Origin: Rhypophila decipiens
Taxonomy: Eukaryota > Ascomycota > Sordariomycetes > Sordariales > Naviculisporaceae
Length of the DNA stretch: 29,506 nt
Assembly: GCA_033297075.1 (NCBI GenBank)
Contig: MU858331.1
Coordinates: forward strand, 1-29,506
Reading direction: 5' to 3'
Both the position numbers and the translations under genes were made by a program. Positions 18,297-29,030 of this stretch are shown here, piece by piece. The notes beneath the pieces were generated by a model. The model was given only the letters and a program-made list of their open reading frames with translations, was not told where the DNA came from and searched no databases. Position 1 is the stretch's first letter; each line of letters begins with the position of its first letter.

Positions 18297-18934
18297 TAAA
18301 ACGAGAACCAGAGTGTATAGCAGATCTGCCTAAAGTAATTTATTAGAATAAGCTGATATATAAGTTATCAGATAAAAGAAATAATCGGATAGACAAAAGG
18401 ATCGGATGAAAGGACATATCTACTTTGTGAAAAGAGAAAACAAAGTAATATATAAGGTATTTGGTGAATAATAAGCAAGTGCTCTTCCGTAAAGACAGAG
18501 AGTTCCTTTCTATATCAAGACCTTTCGACTTGTTACAGAGAGATGCTGGGAGATTAAGAGCCCGTTTGAACCAAGAAGTCATATACAGTGATCGGAAGGC
18601 AAGTCATATAAAAATTATAATGTTCATTGCATGATGAAAAGGTCGAGACTAGCCCATGTTTAAACCCAAGAATAGTCGCCATGAAATAATAGTATATACA
18701 AATGTAAAGCATCGCCTTTTCCTCTATATCAAGTTGGAAAATGAAACTAAATGTTCTTTTGTTCAAGGAGATGCCATCTCGTTTGCTCATGGCTTTTATA
18801 ATCACCGTCTTGCTCTAACAATCCCAATCCTTTTTAGATCTAGGCCGCCTTTCTATGCATATCCCATCACATCTATCTAGCCAGCCGCATGAACCATTCA
18901 TGCCTCGAGCAAATCTGGCTGCCAAGGATTCCCG

Positions 18935-21900
18935 TTAATGAGCACCAGCCCCCGCACCAGCGCCTCCTCTTCCTCCGACCGAGGAACCACTCTCCCTGAT
19001 GGCGGCCAAAACCGCCTCCCCAATTTGCGGCAATGGACGTCCCTTGGTCTTGCCATTTTCGCCAGCAGGCGGCTTCGTGATGAACTTGATCTCGGCCAAA
19101 TAACTCAAGTACCTGCCTAGCTCGTCCCGCCCAATACCGTATCCAGTGCTGTCGTCCACACCAGTCCACTTCTCGCCATCAGCCTTGAGGACCTTCACGG
19201 CATTCCGATCGTCCATTTCGGGCGCGCGTGTGGTAGCCGGCAGGTCGTTCATGCAAAAGTGATACAGCGGCATGAGAGCATGCTGCTCCTGATCCTTCTC
19301 GAGAGTACCAGCAGACACAAACTTCTCCAATTCTTCTTTCCACTGCGCGTAGCTCACCTCGGGTGTGTTGTAGCCGTAGAATTCCAGAACGGAGAGATAC
19401 TCGCTCATACGCAGACGAGGGTGGGCCGTGACGTGAATAACGTGGACCCCACCAGGCAGGGCGTTCAAGGCCGACGCCACAACCACGCGCGCGACGTGGT
19501 TCACGGGCACCGCGTTGACGGTATTGACAATACGCGGCCGGGCCGACAACTGAATGCAGCCCTTGAGCATGCGAATCAGGAAATCATCCACGTTGCACAC
19601 ACCCGTGTCAGATTCTCCCAGAATATAGCCGGGGCGAACGACGCTGCCGAGCAGGCCGCGTCTGCCGGCCTCCCGGACGAGTTGTTCGGACACCCACTTG
19701 CTTTGTCCGTACCCAGTGCCCAGACCAGTCCGGCTTCCGTCCATGTCATCGTCCTCCATCACGGCTCCCTGGCCAGTGCTCGTCTGCTCATCGGACAGCT
19801 TGATGTAGTGGTCCGTGTCCAGGACACTGGTGGAGCTGACAAAGCAGAACACCTTGGCCTTGCCTTCGTTGCAGAGTTTCATGGCGTCCACGGTGGACAG
19901 GACGTTGGAAGCCATCATGTCCTGGTAGCGCTTGACCCAATGGACAGAGGCGCCGTTGTGAACGACATAATCAGCCTCCTGTGCCACCTTCTGCCAGGTT
20001 TCGTCATCCATGCCGAGATTAGGCTTGGATAGGTCACCCACAACGGCGCTGAGTCTGGGGGCCCACTCTTCTTTCCACAAACCATATCCCTTGAGCGACC
20101 GCTTCAATCTTTCCAATCCCGCCGCCGATTCCTTGACACCACGGATATGAGCAATGACCCGGATATTCCGAGCCTTGCGCTCCAAGATGTCGCGAATCAA
20201 GAACGCGCCCAGGAAACCGGTCGCACCGGTCAAGAAGACCGTCAACTGGTCAGCGGAGTCAAGGGCCTCGAGACTGGCAGACTGGTACTTCTCTGGGAGC
20301 TGGTTCAACAGCTCGTCCAGAGACTTGGCATAAGCAGCCTCGCCGGCCTCTGCAGTAACACCACTGGTGTCTTGGCCAAGAAGCTTGTCTACCTGGGCAC
20401 TGAAGCCCGCCAGGCTCGGGTGCTCATAGAGAGTGTTGATTGAGACATCAGTGCCAAGTGTCTTACGGACGTCTAGGAGGAATTGCTGTGCGAGCAAGCT
20501 GTGGCCGCCGAGATCAAAGAAGCTGTTCTCGCGCTTAATCGTCTGGGGATTGAGACCACGGATCAGATCAGCCCACTTCTGGGCGACTGCTTTCTCCGTG
20601 TCGGTAAGACTCTCCCAGTTCTTGACATCTTCTTCTGACGCCTCTTCGACACGCTCCGACACGTCAGGGAAGGGAAGATTGGGCTTGTCGACCTTGCCGT
20701 TAGGGTTGAGGGGGAGTTTGTTGAGGACAATGTAGATGGTTGGCACTGCATAGGTGGGGAGTCGTGTGGACAAGTGGTCACGGACTTCGGTTTGCAGCCG
20801 ACGGAATTTCTTGAGGTAGACTGTGACAGGTCCCATCTCGACACCCTCGTCTTCAACGTCCGCCAACCCACGATCGGAGAGCCAACGCCGCCACTCCCTG
20901 TCTTCTGGGACGATGTAGCTGACAAGGGTGGGTTCCTCGTTTCGATCTCTCCGCACAAGGGTCTTGCAGTCCCGGATCAGCGGGTTCTGGCTGAGATTGC
21001 TGTCGATATCGTTGAGCTCGATACGGAAGCCGCGGATCTTGACCTGGTCGTCGGCGCGACCAAGACATTCCACATCTCCTGACTCGAGATAGCGACCGAG
21101 ATCGCCAGTGCTGTAGAGTCGGTCCCTGGGTCCCTTGTAATATTTTCTCCACGGCTCATTCTTATTTAGCGCCTGGTCTGCCTCGACCCACTTGTTATTG
21201 TCCACAAAGGGGTTGAGAATAAACTTCTTGTCCGTGAGTTCGGGGTCGCCAAGATAACCCTCGGCAAGACCGGCGGCTCTGAAGTAGATCTCACCGACTT
21301 CGCCAACCTTGCAAAGTTGTGACCGGTTTTCCCGGTTGACAACCAGGAGCTGAACGTTCTTCATGCCTTTTCCAGCCGGGACGGTCTCCTTGAGGGTATC
21401 CAAGAAGTCGGGGTCTCTTGCGCGGCTGGGAATCTCGTAATAGCTGACAGCACGTTGGGTCTCGGTGGAGCCCAGCATGTTGATGATGTTGGCATTTACT
21501 GCCAACCGTCTGAGAGCGCGGCAGTCTCTTGTTGTCAAAACATCGCCCACGAAAAAGACCGTTTGCAAACTTGGAAACTCGGCCGTCGCGCCTCCTACCA
21601 AGATCTGTCCCATGGCAGGGGTCAAATGTGTGACGGTGGGTTTGTGATCGCGCGCCCATTCGGCCAGTTTCTCGTGCTGGATGTCCTCCCTCGAGGGCAC
21701 CAGCAGTTGTGCGCCAAGAAAAAGTGGCGTGAAAATGTCTCTTTGCACCGGGTCGTGGGCGATACCAGACAACATGGTATATCGGCTTTCCGAGGACAGG
21801 TTGAACCTCTCGGCCATCCATGTGAAGTAGTAGACCAAACTGTAATGTCTACCCAGCACACCCTTGGGACGTCCCTCGCCTGCAGATATTGGGTTAGACC

Positions 21901-22646
21901 GGTAATATAGAAAGTTTTAACCATGTGTACTCACTTCCAGAAGTAAAGGACAAGGTCGGATTCGAGTCAGGTCCCACGATGACAGGAGGAGGCGTAGATG
22001 CCAGTGACCGTACCTCGGCAAAGATATCTTTACCATCTTCCTCGCCTCCGTAGAGGAAGCCATCGTCCCGGAGGCGCAGCTCTGGGACCTCCGTCTTCAG
22101 TTGTAGGTCATTGTCGATGTAAGCCTGGACTAACGGCGCCAATGGGCCGTTCTCGTCGGTGGCGCGGCCGATTCTGAGCAGAGCGCGGGGCTGGGAGACC
22201 TCGAGGTAGATCTTTTGTCTGGCGGGCGGGTACGCAGGGTCGAGGACGCTAAGCCAGCATTCACAATGTCAACCTCCAAGCCCTTTACCGTAACAGTCCA
22301 CATCTTCAAAAGGCAAGAATGGTCACAATCTTAGAACTTACGTCAAGGTCGCACCGCTGGACAAAATGCCCATAAAAGCCACAACCAGATCGACGGACCT
22401 ATGGGCCCAGATCATGACCACATCGCCATTTGTGACACCAGCCTTGTGGAGGTACCATGCTAGCGTGTTGGAAGCCTCGTATATCTGTTTGTAGGTAAAG
22501 ACGCGCTCGGGAGTTGTCGAGGATTTGGTTTCAGTTACACAAGTTCGTTCGGGATGGGCTTCTGCGTTCGCCCGGAAATAGTCTTGGATTGCGCCAGCAT
22601 ATCCAGACCAGTCCAGGTCGACGGTGGGGTCGGGGAGTTGGGACAT
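18935..22646 (-). CDS. LYS2-like L-2-aminoadipate reductase (A-PCP-R), short form lacking the N-terminal domain
   Basis: Spliced model: 22646-22342, 22248-21935, 21879-18935 (1187 aa). Introns are 22249-22341 (donor GTAAGT) and 21880-21934 (donor GTGAGT, acceptor CTGCAG). Domains: adenylation (1 to about 620) with SFTSGSEGRPKG (about 202-213), GSTETQRAVSYYE (343), the A8 loop RGFRIELNDID and A10 lysine 602 (NPNGK); carrier domain with phosphopantetheine Ser 667 (GGHSLL); NAD(P)H-dependent reductase with TGATGFLG (757-764) and Tyr930/Lys934 (YGQSKW). The family activates alpha-aminoadipate, loads it on the carrier and reduces it to the semialdehyde in lysine synthesis. Canonical fungal Lys2 has about 1400 residues, with roughly 220 before the PDPT motif. 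Here PDPT is at residue 5, and only 477 bp separate the ATG from the next gene. The start ATG has A at -3. Probably a paralogue; lysine role unproven. Confidence 0.93.
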
Positions 22647-23123
22647 GGTTGCTTCGCGGGCTTCGGTTTCGCGCAATTCAGGGAGAAGTTGCGCGGGAGT
22701 CGGTGAAGGCGGTACGGGCTTGGGCAGAGCAATAATATATAGCGACCACTCTTTGCGCGTGCATGACGAAATTTTTTTTATTCGTTCCAGTCAACCAGAG
22801 GGTGAGTCAATTGGAGAAATTCTCCCGGTGTCGGAGAGCTTGGCTCCTTACTACACTGCCGTGCAGTGTAGTACGCAGTGATGTGGTGAGAGAGCTCTAG
22901 CTACCCCTCCCCCGCAATCTCCAAGTGGACCCAGAGCCAGGGGGTTATTTTGGAGTCCTTTGAGCTTCTCCAGGGGTCCGGGGAGAGTAACATTTGTAAC
23001 TCCTGACGACAACTTCAACAAGAAGTGCGAAAATGCTTTCGCTAACGATATCACTAACCGTCCATGTCGCCCCGTTGTTTTCAGGTCTGGAAGAAAGACA
23101 TCCCCAGACGGCCAAACTCACAG
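22647..23123. promoter_or_regulatory. Promoter region of the LYS2-like gene with an 11-bp inverted repeat
   Basis: This space lies between the RTA1-like stop and the LYS2-like start, both on the minus strand. At 22849-22873 there is a perfect inverted repeat: 11-bp arms (TACTACACTGC and its complement) separated by CGT, 203 bp upstream of the LYS2-like ATG. It could be an operator for a dimeric regulator, or a 3' hairpin of the RTA1-like transcript. No N-terminal LYS2 coding text is visible here. Confidence 0.55.
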
Positions 23124-24109
23124 TCAATTTTTCATAGCACCAACCTCGACCGCTTCTTCATTTCCAGACCGCGGGTGCTGGTTCACCGCTTCTTCGTACA
23201 GTACAACACGGAAGCCTCTCAAAGCCACTCCACCACACAACAAGCTTTGGATCTCGCTAGGATGCACCCAATTAAACAAGAGCATCACCAAGAGCATGAG
23301 GACAGAGTCAAAGCCATACAAAAAGGCCTCATGGCTGATGATGTACCCAAAGAAGCCTTGAATGAACTCGACCGCCCTCACGATTGAGCGCGAAAAGATG
23401 AGCATGCTGCTCAGGTACAATGCCATCAGATGTCGCTGATACGGCACCGCCTCGGACCGTGCCGTGGGATTGTTCCGCACACGCAAATGAAAGACGAGTG
23501 ACGTGATGACAAAGCCACCAAAGAACACAATCTGGACAAACAATCCGCCGACCACGATGTTTGCGCCCGAATCACGAGTCTTGATGTCTTTGCTGGCCAT
23601 CAGACCGGCACCGCCTGCCTGCATGAGAAAGCAGATGACATCGCCTGTCACAAATGTGCGTGTGATCCAGCGTCGAGACAGGAGGAGATAGCAATGTCCC
23701 TCAACGAGGTCGGATAGCTTGCCCAGTTCCATATACGTGGATGCAGCGAACAGAGCCGGTGCCACGAGGAGTAGGACGGCCTGGACGACATACGGTCCAA
23801 GTGTGAAGACTGGGTTCTGGAGCGCAGAGTATGTTCGGCCAACGAATCCGACTGTTTCGCCTGCGCAGAGATGCCATGTCAACTACTGCTGTCTGAGAAG
23901 GGGGAAAACGATCCCTTACAAACACCACCGCAGACGAATGGGACAAAGAACCAAGTCCGTGTGCGTATCATTTGGTAGGTGTGCAGCGCCGTTGTGACGG
24001 CAAACAGTCCGATAAAAAGGGCTGCCGCCGCAACAGATGGTTCATACTGGTAGAGGAAGAAGTTGCTCTTCAACCCCTCAGCACCTGCTTCTGGGGCGTT
24101 GGATGGCAT
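23124..24109 (-). CDS. RTA1-family seven-transmembrane protein (lipid-translocating-exporter-like)
   Basis: Spliced model: 24109-23920, 23860-23124 (308 aa). The 59-bp intron (23861-23919, donor GTAAGG, acceptor GCGCAG) joins CGGV-CETVGFVGR, a hallmark of the family. Seven hydrophobic helices are readable, along with typical phrases: FVTGDVICFLMQAGGAGLMA in the middle, and RSIVRAVEF, HEAFLYGFDSVLM and FNWVHPSE near the end. RTA1/RTM1/RSB1 proteins of fungal membranes are linked to resistance to toxic sterol-active or other compounds and to sphingoid-base export (established for yeast members). The cytosolic tail is short and acidic. It runs in the same direction as the LYS2-like gene and divergently from the SUR7-family gene, whose start is 1.1 kb away. 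Confidence 0.93.
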
Positions 24110-25218
24110 AGCTGCGATATAAAGATGAATGAAATTGACTGACCGTTGATGGAATGCATCAGGACATCGGGCAGTTGTACCACTTATACCGTGTCCTCCC
24201 CCTCTTTATCGACAAAGAGGCGTCCAATATCCCAATATCGGCTGGGAGCTGAACTGAGCCGATACGAGTACGAAGGGACACGAGACTTTGTTCTGCGAAA
24301 CCCAACGACCACATCTTTTGGTGATTGCAGAAGGTCCGAAGAAGAGCACTTGACGCGTCTCTGCGTTTAACAACTCTTCCGAGTCCACCAGACTCCGGGT
24401 TCGCAAGGTTCCCGGACATGGAGCCGGCGCTGATGACCCACCTCCGGGTCGGTGACCGCCAAGCGCCGGTATGCTGATTGGGCACCACACCCTTGTAAGT
24501 CCCCAACCGAGGTGACATGATCTCTAGCACTTGCAAACCAAGTCACCAGAACCAAATGTTAGCAGTGTCGTACCCAATCTTCTCCCCTGCTAATTCAACC
24601 ACCATGCCTGTCTCCAGCGTCATGGGTGGCATAAAACAGGGTCCTGCCTCTGACGACATTCGCTCCCATCCAATGCATTTTCCCGAGAAGCTATTCACAC
24701 CAAACACGCCAGCCATGCCAACCCACCCATCCAAGCGATGACGCACAAAGGGAGGCCTGCACAAACCAGGGATTGGTTGGGAGATGTTTTTCATCTTTGA
24801 AACAAAATAAGAGAAGCTCGCTTTTGTTCGGTTCCTTGTTTTGGACCCCTGGATTCTCTTTCTTCCACGACAGAACATAGAACACAGCCACCCAATTCTG
24901 TTCCAGCTAGTGCATATCAAGGTTTTGTGGAGTACTGGATGGATGAACAATGACCAGTCAGAACAAGGTGCCTGATTTCTTAGTGCCCAAGTGACCTTTA
25001 TATGTCACGCGATCCCCTTGGATGATCTTGACGACGGTCCATCTGCTAGTAAACCTGTCGTGACTGTTTTGCTTTTGTGTACAGTGACGATTCATTCGTC
25101 CTCGATAATAATATTATAATTCTGCCCATCTCCAGTCGACAAGACGCAACAAGCTGCCCTGGACTTGACTCAGCCAAAATAAATTCCGATATTCAACAGA
25201 ATCCACTCATAAGTCAGC
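24110..25218. other. Divergent promoter region, RTA1-like and SUR7-family genes
   Basis: No supported gene in 1.1 kb. A GC-rich patch at 24395-24470 has repeated CCGGG/CCCGG words. A minus-strand open frame (24159-24536) has no domain and is considered spurious. Confidence 0.5.
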
Positions 25219-26360
25219 ATGAAGCGAATAACGGTCGCCATACCCGTCCTGGCATCGCTGGCCGCCTTTATCCTGATCTTGCTAGCCCTTCTGGCAGGCC
25301 AAAATCCAGGGTACATGGAGGACTATGACATCCTAACTGCAAGTTCCCCTTTTTCAACCTCTGGAACAACTTCCCCCAACTAACCGTCCTTCCCTCACTA
25401 CAGCTCAACACCTCAGCCCTAGGCAAGAACCTCCTCAGCAACGCCCTAGCCGACGACGACGAGCCGACCCCAACCCAATCAGGCGGCCCAGACAGCATCT
25501 GCTCCGACCTCCCCTCCTTCCTAGGCAAAGCCTGCGGAAGCGCCACCTCGGCCGTCGCGGGCGTGCAGAGCGACATAATCGACAAGATAGACGACATCAA
25601 CAACGACATCGCCGACCGTCTCGCCGACCGCCTGGGCATCCACGAGTTCTACTCGCTCCATGTCCTGACAATCTGCAACGGCGAGTTCGAGCCCAATGCT
25701 ACTGCGTCGGAGTGGAAAAACGTTACCTCTTGCCGAAAAGGGCTGAACGGATATGGGTACAATGTCTCTGAGAGTTTGGATATGGAACTCAAAGCTGGTC
25801 CGTTCAAGATTACGCTGGCGGATCTGGGATTTACCCAGTCTTTGCAGGAGCAGTTGGATGATGTGGCAAAGTATACCAAGGCCCTGGCGATACTTTTTAT
25901 TGTGACTGCTACTTTGGTTGGTCTTTCGTTTTTGACTTCGCTTCTTGCGATATTCTTGATTCCGGGGAGGAGGGAGTCTGCCGCGAGGAAGGTTAACTTG
26001 CTTACTTCGGCGCTGGCGGTTATTTTGTTGCTGGTGTCGTCTATCCTTGTCACGGTGGCGGTTTCTATGGCGGTGGACAAGATCAACGAGGCAGGTGATG
26101 ATATTGGGCTTTCTGCTACTCGAGGCAGCAAGTATCTGGTTATTACCTGGGTAGCCACTGGCTTGTTCTTGGTTTTGGTTTTCGGGTTCTGGCTGGTCCA
26201 GACTTGGCGGTGGCGGAAGGGTGGTGCAAAGCGGAATTTCCCTAGGGGAGGGAAGGCATGGTATGGTGGTGAGAAGAGGGTCAGGGACTCGGAGGAGACG
26301 GCTGGGACTGGGCCGAGAGGGAGTCATGGCGGTGGGAGTCGTTGGTCGAGGAGGAGATGA
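25219..26360 (+). CDS. SUR7/PalI-family four-helix membrane protein
   Basis: Spliced model: 25219-25338, 25404-26360 (358 aa). Exon 1 gives a first membrane helix (about 5-27) and GYMEDYDILT; exon 2 continues LNTSALGKNLL, as expected for the family. The intron (25339-25403) is best read as GC-AG: donor GCAAGT, branch AACTAAC, acceptor CTACAG. The only nearby GT donor, 4 bases later, breaks the frame. The extracellular loop carries the Cys pair (TICNGEFEPN...NVTSCRKG) with N-glycosylation sites. Three more helices follow (about 185-210, 222-250, 268-292), then a basic Gly/Arg-rich tail. SUR7 proteins mark eisosomes/MCC plasma-membrane domains; PalI relatives take part in ambient pH sensing. 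Which branch this belongs to is not resolved. Confidence 0.9.
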
Positions 26361-27441
26361 ATTTGCTGGGTGAGGAAGTAACGGTTGTTTTTGGGAAGGA
26401 GGTAGAAGTAGTCAGCACCATTCACTCAATGGGGTTGGTATTGTACTGGTAATAGCAGTTTGCTCAAAGATCTCATATAGCGCAGCGACAGTTGTCAAGA
26501 ACTTGCTCAATTAATTGTTCTTAATATGGAGCGACAGTCTAAAATTCTCATTGCACGTGCAAGGCCACAGAGCAAACACAACTTATTGTGACAGAACAAG
26601 AAGGGATCCTCGGGCACCCCCAAACTGGTGAGACATTGATTTTCCAGCCATTACTAGTCAAGATTCGGTGATGAATTGGGAGCTTTTTCATGGTGTTTTC
26701 TGACCGTGATGGACAAGCAGCTGTTGAACCATTTTACAGGGGACTAGACGCCATACCAAAGAAGGATTGTTATTGGTCAGTTTGGCTCCCCGACGACAAT
26801 CATTGACTTACACAGCATTGAATAATTCGATAGTACGGTCGCCAAGGATCGTGAATACTACCCGTGTTCCAGATCCCCTCCCAAACGTTGGCGGACAAAG
26901 AAACGCCTCGAATGGTGCAATACCGTGGGGACCTGGGGTTCTCCGGCCTGAATAGGAACAGGGTAGCAACACGTGTGGGCGGAACCAATCATGGGCGGTA
27001 GCGGGAGGGGCCGGCGAGAAGATATTCACACTGCTGCAGGCACCGTTGGTGATCGATATTTTCTTTCCATAATCATTTTCGATGCCAAGCCTGCTTGGGG
27101 ATGCTGTAATAGGCAGGATGTAAGACGACCATCGGGAATTCGAGCTCGGGAGAGGGACCTTTGAGAGAGCAGCCCTCCCCCGCTGCTCAGTAATCTAGAC
27201 AAAATGATGAATGGAGGGTTGTTGACTTTTTGATCACGTAAATTGAGCAATCCATGTCACACCTGACGACATTCTCAATCACACCATGAATAGCTGGGCA
27301 TTATAGCAGATGGATGTATATAAACGAGAGCTCCCAGATGTCTCGAGAACACAAAAGGCTTGCTCAGCTTCTTTTCTGTGTATTCGGTGAGAAGAAGAAC
27401 ACTACTTCGGGTCAATTGGTAACTAAATTCAAACTCCCACC
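26361..27441. other. Intergenic region upstream of the haloperoxidase-type gene
   Basis: No supported gene in about 1.1 kb. Small open frames near 26767-27164 lack domains. The right end is a promoter with a TATA box. Confidence 0.55.
27317..27324 (+). promoter_or_regulatory. TATA box of the haloperoxidase-type gene
   Basis: TATATAAA lies 118 bp upstream of the ATG at 27442. Confidence 0.65.
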
Positions 27442-29030
27442 ATGAAATTCTCCCGGCTGGCGGCTGTTCTCACAGCTGGGGCAACTGCCGTGAATGCGGC
27501 ATTCCCCGGCGACATTGTCCAGTACTGGTAAGCAAGCACAACCCGCTCCTTCCTTCCCATGAGTGAGATCTTCACACCAATCCAATCCCGATCCCAGCTC
27601 AGATCCACAGATCGACCCATTTAACTTGTACCTTCCTCTCTCAGGGTCGACCAGTCTGGTGCACTCGTCAACAACACAATCATCGGCGGCCTTCAATCAG
27701 CCCCTTCCTCATGGTACACGGCCATAGTCCAGGGCGCGGTCTACCAAGCGGCCGTCTCTTCCAAACGAGAATCTCTGGCCTTCCAACAGCTCGCCGTCTC
27801 CCACGCAGCCCACAATGCGATCCTCTTCGTTTTCCACGGAACGCGCAATTACGGCAACACCGACGCCGCTCTGCGCGCCGTCATTCCTCAGATCGGTCTC
27901 GACCCTTCCTCGCGAGAGGGAAAGCGCGCCACCGAAATCGGCCGGGCCGCGGCACGCAAAGTTGCCGAGGCGAGGGCGGATGATGGCATCCACGATTTTG
28001 TGGACTACACCTTTGGGCCCAAGAACCCCGGTGTGTACCAGTCCACTCCGGGAGGCGCGGCGTACCCGGACAACCCTCAGGCGAGGTTTGTTAGATTGTT
28101 CGCGGGATTGGGAGATGTCACTAGGTTCCGACTGCCGGCGCCTCCCAAGACGAACAGCAAGCAGTATGAGCAGGATGTCCTGTATGTCAAGGCGCAGGGT
28201 GCTCTGGGCTCGACCGTGAGAACGCCGTTTGACACCGAGACTGCTTATTTCTGGAGGGAGAGTTCGATTTCGTGAGTTTCCATTGCGCTCCTTGATAGGG
28301 TCTGCTCGGACTAGATAACTCTGGCTAACCGCGCGTGTTCGTCATATAGGGGATGGAACCGTTTTGCTCACAGCGTGGTCGGAAACAAACTGGCCACCAA
28401 GGTTGTTGAGTCGGCCAAGTTCTACGCCCAGCTCAACTACGCTCTCGCCAATGCCGGTATTGCTTCTTGGGATAACAAGTAAGCATCTCGCCATTCTCCT
28501 CAAGAGCCTTGCCTTGGTACTAACCCAGGTTTCTAGGTTCTTGCACAGCGGCTGGCGCCCGGTGACTGCCATCCAGTATCCCGGGGTCTATCTCCAGTCT
28601 GGCCAATCCGTGACAGACCCGGCATGGACACCGCTCCTGAGACCAACCCCGTCACATCCGGATTACCCATCCACCCATTCCACCTATGGAGGTGCCGCCG
28701 CGGCTGTCATTCGCGCCTTCAATAGGGGAAGCGACGTGATAAGTGCCACGCTGAGCAGCAACGTCACCATTGACAATGTCGGCGTGATCACGAGGTCCTA
28801 TACCAATCTTACCGTTGCTGTGTTGGAAAATTCTGCCTCCCGGGTGTTTGGTGGAGTAAGTGCCCTCCCTGGTTTAATTCGTCCCTTGCATTTTTTGTCG
28901 GTCAGTATTTTGTTAACATGGTATTGGACAGATCCACTTCCGCTTTGCTGGGTCTGCTGGTATCGAGCTGGGCGACAAGGTTGCGAGGGCCACGCTCAAG
29001 GTGTTTGATGACAACTGGGACGACTTTTAG
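27442..29030 (+). CDS. Secreted vanadium-dependent haloperoxidase / PAP2-superfamily enzyme
   Basis: Spliced model: 27442-27527, 27645-28271, 28350-28478, 28537-28855, 28932-29030 (419 aa). All four introns have GTAAG or GTGAG donors and clean AG acceptors. Residues 1-20 form a signal peptide (LAAVLTAGATAVNAA). The helical core ends in the vanadate/phosphate-binding signature of this superfamily: K281-x6-R288-P289, then P325-S-T-H328 (usually PSGH), then S382-R383-x5-H389, with gaps of 35 and 53 residues, within the family's normal range. H389 would be the axial vanadate ligand and H328 the acid-base residue. Such enzymes use H2O2 to oxidise chloride or bromide; close relatives bind phosphate and act as acid phosphatases, so the chemistry is not certain. 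Three sequons (NVT, NLT, NNT) fit secretion. ATG context CCCACC is strong. Confidence 0.9.

Larger units (their letters stand above)
16086..18934. other. 2.8-kb gene-poor stretch with a minisatellite and repeat debris
   Basis: No gene is supported. Features within are listed separately: the 22-bp minisatellite (17269-17486), the 32-bp duplication (17482-17545), and tRNA-like blocks (18103-18296). The stretch from 18300 to 18880 is AT-rich and lies downstream of the LYS2-like gene. An open frame without ATG at about 17700-17907 (plus) is coding-like but unrecognised, and could be the remnant of a gene. Confidence 0.5.

Noticed and set aside
22647..22676. Ten extra in-frame residues before the LYS2-like ATG
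   Set aside because: The upstream start would be TTG, not ATG. The ATG at 22646 has a good context and the conserved PDPT motif follows at once.
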